Source: Acidobacteriaceae bacterium UBA1307 (GTDB lineage Bacteria; Acidobacteriota; Terriglobia; Terriglobales; Acidobacteriaceae). Taken from it: a DNA stretch of 64,000 nucleotides. Below, piece by piece: positions 34,239 to 42,501 of this stretch. The stretch spans positions 7,675 through 71,674 of the forward strand of contig DBTV01000031.1 of assembly GCA_002307235.1 (NCBI GenBank), read 5' to 3'. Position 1 is the first letter of the stretch, and every line of letters begins with the position of its first letter. A program made the translations under genes and the position numbers. Below the pieces are notes generated by a model that ran no database searches, was not told the origin of the DNA, and was given only the letters and a program-made list of their open reading frames with translations.

Positions 34239-34907
34239 TCAAACCCTCTCCTCGTTGCCCCTTGCGTGCAGGGAGTGGCTGAGGGCCGACATGGAGAGCT
34301 TGATGCGGTTATCGGCCCCTGCCTTGCGCATCAAACGGCCCACGTAGGCCTTGACGGTGCGCTCCTCGATGCCGAGCTGATGAGCAATCTCGCGGTTGGA
34401 GCGGGCCAGCAGGATCAGTTCGAGCACCTGCTGCTCGCGCGTGGTCAACTGCGGCACCGACGAGGTCAGCGTTGTATCACGTGCGCGCAGCAACCGGTCA
34501 ATCAGGCACGAAAGCAGACGGCGCGGCGCCCAGATGGAGCCTTCTGTAACGATTTCGATGGCCCGGCGCACAACCACCGGGTCGGCGCTCAGATCCAGAT
34601 AGGCACGCGCACCGGCAACGATCGCGCTCAGCACCAGTTCGTCGTCATTCTCCGGTCCGATGACGATCATGCGCATGTCGGGCCGTTCGCGGCGAATCGT
34701 GTTGAGGGTTTCGGTAAAGGCCGGCAGGCCATGCAGATCGAGCACCAGATATTCGAGATCCTTTTTGCGCAATAGTTCGATCAACGAACCCGGGAGCGGA
34801 CGCAGCGGCGGATGGCCGTCTGCGGCTGGCTGATCGAAGATTGAGATCATTCCCTCTAAACGGATCGGTTCGTCTGCCACGACACCGATCTGGATGACAT
34901 CCAACAT
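34239..34907 (-). CDS. LuxR/NarL-type regulator with degenerate receiver
   Basis: This 222-residue protein has an N-terminal receiver-like domain and a C-terminal LuxR helix-turn-helix (LTTREQQVLELILLARSNRE and IEERTVKAYVGRLMRKAG). The acidic pair D12-E13 and a candidate phospho-Asp in YLVLDLHG are present. The conserved Lys near the end of the receiver is missing (ARAYLDLSADP), so it may be controlled without phosphorylation. GGGGAG precedes the ATG. No kinase is adjacent. Its targets are unknown. Confidence 0.9.
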   Translation of the reverse strand: MLDVIQIGVVADEPIRLEGMISIFDQPAADGHPPLRPLPGSLIELLRKKDLEYLVLDLHGLPAFTETLNTIRRERPDMRMIVIGPENDDELVLSAIVAGARAYLDLSADPVVVRRAIEIVTEGSIWAPRRLLSCLIDRLLRARDTTLTSSVPQLTTREQQVLELILLARSNREIAHQLGIEERTVKAYVGRLMRKAGADNRIKLSMSALSHSLHARGNEERV

Positions 34908-35457
34908 TTTTAACTCCCCGATGACAGACGCCTAAGCCCAAATATGACCCACGAGTGTGCACCGATACATATTAAAACAGCCAAATAATTCTGAATTGTA
35001 TGCTAGCGAGCTCTACGACGAACCTGCCAGAACATTGCCTTCAGCAGAAGATACGAACTTCGCTGAAGACGTCCACGCAGAGATTACCCGCATCTTGTTG
35101 GATCATCTTACGCAAGTGAACCAAAATTGACAATGATCTGGATCATGGTTCCCGAATACGTCCCAGAAGGTGGTTTTCGGTAAAAACAGGAAGCGCGACG
35201 AAAAAACTGCGCGATAAATCCCTCCGATCTTCTTCCCGCCGTATGCTAATCGTGGCAAAATCTATAACATGACTGAAGCAAGGTGAGATCGCTGCCAGTC
35301 ATTCCGTACGATTGCCCCCGGCACTACGGCCGCAATTTCCCCCGCCGCACGCTCGGAGCAACACAGGCAGGCTTTTTGCGAACGGAAGAACGGAAGCAGA
35401 GCACAGAAGGATCGGCACAGTGCAGTCCAAACCCATCGTGCCAGTGAGGTTACTCCA
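34908..35457. other. Long regulatory space between LuxR-type gene and HU
   Basis: This 550-base divergent region is lower in GC than its surroundings. It holds a TTGACA at about 35127-35132, an inverted repeat ATGATC-TG-GATCAT at 35133-35146 and a TATAAC -10-like sequence near 35262. I see no gene in it. Its length and composition suggest several promoters or regulator sites. Confidence 0.5.
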
Positions 35458-35730
35458 TTGATCAAGCAGGACATCGTACATCACGTCATCGAGCGCACAG
35501 GGCTTCCCCGCACGAAGGCGGAGACGGCCGTCGACACGGTCTTCGAGGGTCTGAAGCAGGCTCTGGCGGCCGGCGAGCGCATTGAGTTGCGCGGTTTTGG
35601 TGTTTTCAGCGTCCGTGCACGCAAGACCGGCATTGGCCGCAACCCTCGTACCGGCACCGAGGTCAGCATCGCGCCGGGCAAGGCTGTCCGCTTCAAGCCG
35701 GGCAAGGAACTGCATACGCTGCCGGCCTAA
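35458..35730 (+). CDS. HU/IHF-family nucleoid protein
   Basis: This 90-residue histone-like protein bends and compacts DNA as a dimer. It has the family helix pair (MIKQDIVHHVIERTGLPRTK), the GFGVFSVRARKTGIGRNPRTG beta-arm with the DNA-inserting proline, and a C-terminal KAVRFKPGKEL. It starts at a TTG with GAGG eight bases upstream. HU and IHF subunits cannot be told apart by sequence here. A strong terminator follows. Confidence 0.95.
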   Translation: MIKQDIVHHVIERTGLPRTKAETAVDTVFEGLKQALAAGERIELRGFGVFSVRARKTGIGRNPRTGTEVSIAPGKAVRFKPGKELHTLPA

Positions 35731-35753
35731 ACCGAAGGATCACACCACGGAGA

Positions 35754-35794
35754 GCGCTGGCCCTGCATTGGGCGGCCAGCGCCGGTGTTTTTTT
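35754..35794 (+). terminator. Intrinsic terminator after HU gene
   Basis: A 9-bp stem GCGCTGGCC / GGCCAGCGC with an 11-base loop is followed by seven T residues. Confidence 0.93.
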
Positions 35795-36083
35795 GCTGCG
35801 CCGCAATCACGGCACCCAACGGTTCGCTCTCGCGACCGACATGATTCGTGTGCGCAAATCCCTCCGCGCGCTTTCCCCTCTTCGCGCCGTTCTGGCTCGC
35901 CTGCTCGCAGGCACCCCTCGCCGGATTGCAGAAAAAAAACGCACAATCAGGCCGTCAAGCGGACATTTTCATTGCATTTTTATGAAGCCCCATAGACATC
36001 TAGATGTATAGCGTGGCGATGGCAACAACCCCCTGCTTCCACGGCTCAGGCACGATCATTTTCAATTGCTGGAGAGAGAATTG
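35795..36083. promoter_or_regulatory. Upstream region of the TonB receptor with a 12-base palindrome
   Basis: The perfect palindrome ACATCTAGATGT lies at 35996-36007, about 75 bases before the receptor start. An AT-rich stretch at 35965-35982 (TTTTCATTGCATTTTTATGA) may contain the promoter. The palindrome could be an operator for a sugar-responsive or other repressor; no family is identified. Confidence 0.5.
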
Positions 36084-39000
36084 GTGAAAACCTTGCGTAC
36101 GAGGCTTCTCGTTGTTTTTTCCCTGCTATGTTTCGCCGCATGTGCCTCGGTACTGACGGCGGAGCCTTCCGGTGGTGTTGTTGGCCAGGTCAAAGATAAA
36201 AAGGGCGCAGCCATCGTCGGTGCCAAAATCACCCTTACCCGCATCAATACAGGAGCCACGGCCACAACCGTCTCCGGAAAGACCGGCGAATACCAGTTTG
36301 TCCAACTGGCGCCGGCGGTCTACCGCCTAGTGGCCACCGCGCCCGGCTTCACGACCATGACCGTCGCATCGGTCGAGGTGCTGGTGGACCGCAATACGCA
36401 GGCCAATCTCGACCTGCCTGTGGGCTCAGTGACGGAAAGCGTGGTGGTTGACAGCGCCGTGCCGATGGTCGAGACCCAGCAGAACACCCTGAGCGGCGTG
36501 ATGGAAGGCAAATCGATCTCCAGCCTTCCGCTCAACGCGCGCAACTTTGCCGATCTGGCACTGCTGACGCCGGGCGCGACGCCTTCGGCCTCGGGCAATC
36601 AGGTTTCGGGCTTCAATGTGGCCGGAGCCCGTACGCAGTCGAACAGCTACCTGATCGACGGCGTGTCGAACATGGATACGCAGAACAACGCCGGGCTTTC
36701 CAGCTTCCGCGTCAATGACGCGATTCAGGAGTTCAGCGTGCAGACCAGCGTGCCGACGGCGGAGTTTGGCCGCGGACAGGGCGCTCAGGTCAACGCCGTG
36801 ACCCGCTCGGGCAGCAATGAGTTGCACGGCACGGCCTTTGAATACTTCCGCAACACGGTGCTCGATGCGACCGACTACTTCACCAAGCACACCGTTTCAA
36901 GCACGGCGCGCAAGGCAACGGTGAACCGGAACCAGTTTGGCGGCACGCTGGGCGGTCCGATCCGGCGCGACAAAACTTTTTTCTTTGGCTCCTATGAGGG
37001 TTTTCGGCAGGTGGCACCGACGGTGACGCTTTCGCTGGTGCCCACCGATGCGCAACGGGCCACGGTCACCGACCCCATCTCGAAGGCGCTGCTGGCCTAC
37101 TGGCCCAAGGGCGGCACCGTGCAGTCGGGAACCAACTACACCTCGAACGTGCCAAGTTCGCTGATGGATAACACCGGCCTGCTCCGCATCGACCATGAGT
37201 TGAGCGAGAAGGACCGGCTGAGCGGCCACTACATTGTGTATCGCGGCGCGCAGACGGTGGGCGGCACCACGCCGTTGAGCGGCGGCTACACGAATGCGCC
37301 GGCCAGCACCTCGACCGAGGTGGAAGAGAACCACATCTTTACGCCGACCTTCGTCAATGTGGTGCGCTTCGGCTACTCGATGAACTCCTCGTATAACCGC
37401 GTGCAGGACTACGGCTTCAATGCCGCCAGCATCTTTACCGACAGCAACGGCAGCCCGCTCGCGGGCGTGGTGGACGCCACCAGCAATCCGCAGGACTCGG
37501 GCCTGCCAAACGTCTCCATCGTGGGCGGCTATGCGACGCTGGGCTCCTCGGCCAGCTATCCGCAGGGGCGCACCTCGCGCACCTACGAACTGTATGACAC
37601 GGCCACCTACATGGGCCGCGCCAACCACACCGTGAAGTGGGGCGCGCATCTGCGCCGCGAAGACCTGCGCCGCTATCTTGATTCGGCCAGCCGCGGCACC
37701 ATCGGCTTCGCCTCCTTCGCCGACTTCGCCGTGGGGCAGGCCACCAGTTCGCAGTTGCGCACGGGCAGCACGATGTCGCACTACCGGCGCTATCCGCTGG
37801 ACTTCTTTCTGCAGGACCAGTGGCACCCGCTGCCGAATCTGACCATCAACTACGGCATCCGCTACGAGCTGCCCTCGGCCATCTTCGAACTGAATGACCA
37901 TGGCAGCAATCTGGTGGACGGACAGGGCATGACGCTGTTCGGCTCAAGCACGGTGCTCGACATCGACACCAGCAAGACCGGCAAGGCCTCGCTGACCGAG
38001 ACCACCGGCACAAAGTATGTGACCAACAGCGGTGTGCGGCCGGACCGGGACAATGTCTCTCCTGTGATCGGTTTTTCCTATAGCCCGGATTTTGCCGGAC
38101 AGGGCAAGACGGTTCTGCGCGGCGGCTTCCGCATCGGCTACGACGAGACCTTCAACAACATTCCGGCGAATCAGAGCCTGAACGCGCCCTTTAACCTGAC
38201 CACGACGCAGACGGCCGGCACCACGCAGACCGGAAAGTTCAGCTACGCGACGGCCTTTTCGCAGAACGTGAGCCTGGTGTCGAATGTCGGCAAGCAGGGC
38301 CCGGGCACGCCGACCGTCGGCCTGCTAACGCTCTATGCCATGCAGCCGAACATGCCCTCGTCGTACAACTACGCTTACAACTTCAGCATCGAGCGGGAGA
38401 TTACGCGCAGCCTTTCGGTGGAGGCCGACTACATCGGCTCCTCGTCGCACAAGCTGGGTGTCTACCTCGACGCCAACGAACCGACGGTGACGGTCAACGA
38501 CGCGACCAAGCGCGGTTCAGTCACGCCCAACGAACAGACCTTTCCCTATCCGCATTTTTCGAGCATCTACCGGGGCAGCGCGGCGGGCAGCTCCAACTAC
38601 AACGGCGCCGTCTTCACCGCGAAATACCGCGGCCGCTCGGCGATGCTGCAAAGCTCGTACACGCTGGGCCACTCGCTCGACGACACCTCGTCCTACTTCG
38701 GCTCGACGAGCGATTCGCTGCCCGCCGATCCTCGCCACCTGAAGACGGAATACGGCAACTCGGGCTTCGATCTGCGCCAGCGCTGGTCCACCTACTACGG
38801 CTTCGCGCTGCCAATCGGCGCCGGACACCGGATTCTCGGCTCGAACAACGCCATCAGCAAGCGGATCTTCAACGACTGGCAGGTTTCGGGCATGACCGTT
38901 GTCCAGAGCGGACTTCCCTTCACCGTGCATCTGAGCTCGTCGGTCGACTACAGCGGCTTTCACCAGTTCACGGATCGTCCGAACGTGATCGGCAGCGGCA

Positions 39001-39356
39001 AGCTGAAGGTGAGGACCAACAATCCTGATTCGACCTTCGACACCACCTACTTCAGCACCTCCATCGGCGCCGGGCAGGTGGGCACCGAACGCCGCAACCA
39101 GCACTATGGCCCCGGTCTGTTCGACTTTGACACCTCGATCACCAAGAGCCTGCCGATTGCGGGCAAATACCGCTTCCTGTTCCGCACCGATATTTTCAAT
39201 CTCTTCAACCACACCAACTTCGCCAACCCGAATGCCACCACCAGTTCCTCTTCCTTCGGCAAGATCAAGTCGACGGTGGCGGGCGCATCAAGCACCTCGG
39301 GCGGCGCGATTGGCGGCGCTCGTCTGGTGCAGTTCTCCGGGCGCATCAGCTTCTAG
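36084..39356 (+). CDS. TonB-dependent receptor, Oar-like, with carboxypeptidase-regulatory-like domain
   Basis: This 1090-residue outer-membrane transporter starts at a GTG with GGAG nine bases upstream. A signal peptide precedes a beta-sandwich of the carboxypeptidase-regulatory type (GGVVGQVKDKKGAAIVGAKI, TGEYQFVQLAPAVYRLVATA, about 28-110). Next comes a plug (ISSLPLNARNFADLALLTPG, NSYLIDGVSNMDTQNN) and a long barrel ending in GGARLVQFSGRISF with terminal Phe. Oar-like receptors are abundant in Acidobacteria and usually take up sugars or polymers. No SusD partner is next to it. The substrate is unknown. Confidence 0.94.
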   Translation: MKTLRTRLLVVFSLLCFAACASVLTAEPSGGVVGQVKDKKGAAIVGAKITLTRINTGATATTVSGKTGEYQFVQLAPAVYRLVATAPGFTTMTVASVEVLVDRNTQANLDLPVGSVTESVVVDSAVPMVETQQNTLSGVMEGKSISSLPLNARNFADLALLTPGATPSASGNQVSGFNVAGARTQSNSYLIDGVSNMDTQNNAGLSSFRVNDAIQEFSVQTSVPTAEFGRGQGAQVNAVTRSGSNELHGTAFEYFRNTVLDATDYFTKHTVSSTARKATVNRNQFGGTLGGPIRRDKTFFFGSYEGFRQVAPTVTLSLVPTDAQRATVTDPISKALLAYWPKGGTVQSGTNYTSNVPSSLMDNTGLLRIDHELSEKDRLSGHYIVYRGAQTVGGTTPLSGGYTNAPASTSTEVEENHIFTPTFVNVVRFGYSMNSSYNRVQDYGFNAASIFTDSNGSPLAGVVDATSNPQDSGLPNVSIVGGYATLGSSASYPQGRTSRTYELYDTATYMGRANHTVKWGAHLRREDLRRYLDSASRGTIGFASFADFAVGQATSSQLRTGSTMSHYRRYPLDFFLQDQWHPLPNLTINYGIRYELPSAIFELNDHGSNLVDGQGMTLFGSSTVLDIDTSKTGKASLTETTGTKYVTNSGVRPDRDNVSPVIGFSYSPDFAGQGKTVLRGGFRIGYDETFNNIPANQSLNAPFNLTTTQTAGTTQTGKFSYATAFSQNVSLVSNVGKQGPGTPTVGLLTLYAMQPNMPSSYNYAYNFSIEREITRSLSVEADYIGSSSHKLGVYLDANEPTVTVNDATKRGSVTPNEQTFPYPHFSSIYRGSAAGSSNYNGAVFTAKYRGRSAMLQSSYTLGHSLDDTSSYFGSTSDSLPADPRHLKTEYGNSGFDLRQRWSTYYGFALPIGAGHRILGSNNAISKRIFNDWQVSGMTVVQSGLPFTVHLSSSVDYSGFHQFTDRPNVIGSGKLKVRTNNPDSTFDTTYFSTSIGAGQVGTERRNQHYGPGLFDFDTSITKSLPIAGKYRFLFRTDIFNLFNHTNFANPNATTSSSSFGKIKSTVAGASSTSGGAIGGARLVQFSGRISF

Positions 39357-39368
39357 AAACAGCAGCAA

Positions 39369-39406
39369 AAAAGCGCCGCATTCCCGGCTGGGGATGCGGC
39401 GCTTTT
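39369..39406. terminator. Bidirectional terminator between receptor and priA
   Basis: A 17-bp stem AAAAGCGCCGCATTCCC / GGGGATGCGGCGCTTTT with one G-T pair is flanked by A residues on the left and T residues on the right. It serves both convergent genes. Confidence 0.95.
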
Positions 39407-39431
39407 CTTTGTCTTGAAATCGCTCTGCGGC

Positions 39432-41915
39432 CTACAACAACCGCATGGCGTCCACGTCGACGACCATCGCCTTGCGCGGCACGCCCGCCTTGTCCGCATG
39501 GGCCAGCATGGCGCGCAGCAGACCATTGAGCGCGCTGCGCGACTCCGATTTCAAAATCAGATGGAAGCGATAGATGCTCTTGATGCGCGCAATCGGCGCA
39601 GTGCATGGCCCGAGCACGCGCACCGCGGCGGGCGTGTTTTTCTGGAACCAGCGACCGAGTTCGGCCGACCACTTCGCGGCGTCTTCCAGTTGCGCCGACT
39701 GAATCAGCACGTTGGCCAGCACGCCGAAGGGCGGATAGTGCATCCAGCGGCGATACTTCAGCTCACGCTCGGCAAAGCCGGTGAAGTCCTGCTGGGTCGC
39801 GGCGAGAATCGCGTAGTGGTCCGGGTAGTAGGTCTGCACCACAACGCGGCCCGGCAGCTCACCGCGACCGGCGCGGCCCGAAACCTGCGTCATCAACTGA
39901 AAAACGCGTTCAGCCGAGCGAAAGTCCGGCATCGACAGCGAGTGATCGCAGCCAACGACGCCCACCAGCGTGACGCCGGGAATGTCGTGACCCTTGGCGA
40001 TCATCTGCGTGCCGACAAGCAGATTGATTTCGCCCGCGTGCAGGCGGACGAGCATCCGCTCCAGATCGAAGCGGCCACGCACGGTATCGCGATCCATGCG
40101 TCCGATGCGCGCGCCGGGAAAGATCTCCTGCAGTCGCTCTTCGCCCTGTTCGGAGCCCGCGCCGAGATAGTAGAGATGGTCGCTCGAGCACTTGGGACAA
40201 CGCGCGGGCACCTTGCGCTGAAAGCCGCAGTAGTGGCACTCAAGCCGCTGGCCCTCGCGCGCCTCACCGGCGTCTTCCGCGGGCGCCTTGTGATGGGTGA
40301 GCGCGATGGCGCAGTTCTCGCATTCGAGCTTGGCTCCGCAGGCGCGGCACATCACGGCGAAGGAGTAGCCACGGCGGTTGAGCAGAATAATGGCCTGTTC
40401 GCCGCGGTCGAGCGCGGCCTTGGTCTGTTCGATCAGGGAGCGGGAAAAGAGCTGCTCCTGGCCGGTCTCGCGAAACTCCTGGCGCATGTCGACGAGTTGG
40501 ACCTCGGGCAGCGGCCGGTGCATCACGCGCTCCTGCATCTCGATGAGCGTGTACTTGCCGGAGGTGGCGTTCTGCCAGCTTTCGAGCGACGGGGTGGCCG
40601 AGCCGAGCACGACGACGGCCGCCGAGAGCTTGGCGCGCATCACGGCCACATCGCGCGCGTTGTAGCGCGGCGTTTCCTCCTGCTTGTAGCTCTGGTCGTG
40701 CTCTTCATCGACGAGGATGAGGCCGAGCCTGGGCGCGGGCGCAAAGACCGCCGAGCGCGTGCCGACGATCACGGGAGCCTCACCGTTGCGAATCTTGCGC
40801 CACTGCTCGCTGCGTTCCTCGGGCGTGAGCGCCGAGTGCAGAAGGGCGATGCGTTTGCCGAAGGCCGCATCGAGCTGACCGACCATCTGCGGCGTCAGGC
40901 CAATCTCCGGCACCAGCAGAATCGACGAAAGACCGCGATCAAGCGCGGCCTGCATGGCGGCCAGATAGACCGCCGTTTTGCCCGAACCGGTGACGCCGCG
41001 CAACAGCATCGGTTGAAAACCGCCAAGGCCACTCACGATGCGGTCCACGGCGGCCTGCTGCGGTGCATTCAGCGCGTAACCAAAGCTCTCGGGCGTAAGC
41101 CCACCCATGCGGAAGGCCATGGGCCGCTCTTCAATGCGAACAAGGTTGCGCCGCACCAGCGTTTGCAGAGTGGAGGAGGGCAGCTCGTGCTGGCGCAGCA
41201 CGGCCAACGGCAGTTCGCCACCGTGGCCGGCCAGCTCCGCCAGAATCTTTTGCTGATTTTCGGTGAGCTTCGGCAGACGCGTTTCGCCGGTGAGTACCGC
41301 GAAGCGCTCCATGCGCCGCGCATCGCGTTCAATGGCCGAGGTCTCGCGCGCAATCCACTTGCGGCGCACCAGCGCGGCGAGGGTCTGCAACGAGGCGGCC
41401 GTGGCCGTGCGCAGCGTGGAGACTTTCACTGGCGTGCCATCCGAGAGCCGCTTGAGCACGCGCAGATCGATATTTTGCTCGTCGTTGGTGAGCTGTCCAC
41501 GCTTCGGTGCAAGACTGCGCTGCGCAGGTTCTCCGTCGAGCGTGGCGGCCAGCACGTCGCGGCCCAGGTCGGTGATGCGGTAGTAGACGGTGCGGCGCAC
41601 CTCGGCGGTCAACGGCAGCATTGCGCGCAGCACCTCGCCGAGCGGAGCCAGATAATACTGCGCCATCCAGTCGGCCAGCGAAAGCAGTTGCTCGCTGAGC
41701 AGCGGCGCATCGTCAAGCACGGCCTCGAGCGGACGCACCTCAACGCCGGCCGGCGGCTCGACGCCCTCGACCGCGGTGACCACGCCGATCAGTTTTTCAT
41801 TGCGAAAGGGCGCAATCACGCGCACACCGCGCTCAACCTGGTGGTCGAGACGCAGAGCATAGGTAAAGCTCCGGTCAAGCGGAACGGGAAGCGCGACTTC
41901 GCAGTAAAGAGCCAT
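39432..41915 (-). CDS. priA: Primosomal replication restart helicase PriA
   Basis: PriA reloads the replication machinery on stalled forks. In 827 residues it has the N-terminal 3-prime-end binding domain (SFTYALRLDH), Walker A GVTGSGKT (307-314) and the DEEH box (403-406). Eight zinc-binding cysteines are at about 523, 526, 532, 535, 560, 563, 573 and 576, followed by C-terminal helicase motifs. The ATG at MALYCEVALPVP matches the family start; the 145-residue upstream extension is a shadow. A long open frame runs antisense to the whole gene because of GC-rich codon use. Confidence 0.97.
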   Translation of the reverse strand: MALYCEVALPVPLDRSFTYALRLDHQVERGVRVIAPFRNEKLIGVVTAVEGVEPPAGVEVRPLEAVLDDAPLLSEQLLSLADWMAQYYLAPLGEVLRAMLPLTAEVRRTVYYRITDLGRDVLAATLDGEPAQRSLAPKRGQLTNDEQNIDLRVLKRLSDGTPVKVSTLRTATAASLQTLAALVRRKWIARETSAIERDARRMERFAVLTGETRLPKLTENQQKILAELAGHGGELPLAVLRQHELPSSTLQTLVRRNLVRIEERPMAFRMGGLTPESFGYALNAPQQAAVDRIVSGLGGFQPMLLRGVTGSGKTAVYLAAMQAALDRGLSSILLVPEIGLTPQMVGQLDAAFGKRIALLHSALTPEERSEQWRKIRNGEAPVIVGTRSAVFAPAPRLGLILVDEEHDQSYKQEETPRYNARDVAVMRAKLSAAVVVLGSATPSLESWQNATSGKYTLIEMQERVMHRPLPEVQLVDMRQEFRETGQEQLFSRSLIEQTKAALDRGEQAIILLNRRGYSFAVMCRACGAKLECENCAIALTHHKAPAEDAGEAREGQRLECHYCGFQRKVPARCPKCSSDHLYYLGAGSEQGEERLQEIFPGARIGRMDRDTVRGRFDLERMLVRLHAGEINLLVGTQMIAKGHDIPGVTLVGVVGCDHSLSMPDFRSAERVFQLMTQVSGRAGRGELPGRVVVQTYYPDHYAILAATQQDFTGFAERELKYRRWMHYPPFGVLANVLIQSAQLEDAAKWSAELGRWFQKNTPAAVRVLGPCTAPIARIKSIYRFHLILKSESRSALNGLLRAMLAHADKAGVPRKAMVVDVDAMRLL

Positions 41916-41975
41916 CGGGACCAGTTTCAGTGTAGGCGATCGGAGCCCGGGGCGCGCATCCGGTATGCTGAATCC

Positions 41976-42416
41976 ATGATCGACCCACTGGCGCGAAAAC
42001 AGGCGCGACGCGCGTTGCAACGGTTTGTGGAGGGCGCAACGACGAATCGCGCATACATTCAGGAGTACCCGTATGTTGGCCGCTTCTGGCGGCGGCACCG
42101 GGACCGCGCACTGGTGGCCCTCTACACGATGACCTGGAATTTTTACGACGACTTCGAGGAGCATCCGCTCGAAGGCAAATTCGCACTGCCCGACGAGGGT
42201 CTGCAACTGGCCGCGCGCTGTCTGCTGTTTCTGGCAACCACGCTTGAGTACGAGTGGCGCACGACGAGCTTCAACCGCATCGACTGGCGTGAGCGGATTC
42301 CCTTTCTGCGGCGCGCACAGGAGACCGATCACGCCACGCGGCTTGAGCAATTTCTCCGCGACCCCGAGGGCAATGCGGCGGTCTGGCCCTTCTACCGTGA
42401 GAGCGATTACCGCTAG
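41976..42416 (+). CDS. Hypothetical acidobacterial protein
   Basis: The 146-residue product (MIDPLARKQARRALQRFVEG, then ALYTMTWNFYDDFEEHPLEG) is basic at the start, aromatic and acidic in the middle, and has no signal or membrane helix. The gene is divergent from priA, 60 bases away, so the two share a promoter region. I recall similar proteins only from Acidobacteria and know no function. The ribosome site is weak. Confidence 0.7.
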   Translation: MIDPLARKQARRALQRFVEGATTNRAYIQEYPYVGRFWRRHRDRALVALYTMTWNFYDDFEEHPLEGKFALPDEGLQLAARCLLFLATTLEYEWRTTSFNRIDWRERIPFLRRAQETDHATRLEQFLRDPEGNAAVWPFYRESDYR

Positions 42417-42501
42417 GCGATAGAGCAGTTCAGCGAAGGCTCCGCAACAATTTTATAAAAACCTGTCCTCGTGCGACTGTGGGCAGTGAAATACTTGCTG
42501 C

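Noticed and set aside
39414..41975. An open frame of about 850 codons running antisense to priA
   Set aside because: It is in frame with the small real gene at 41976 but mirrors priA throughout, shows Arg/His/Gln-rich shadow composition, and has no ribosome site or domain. GC-rich codon use explains it.
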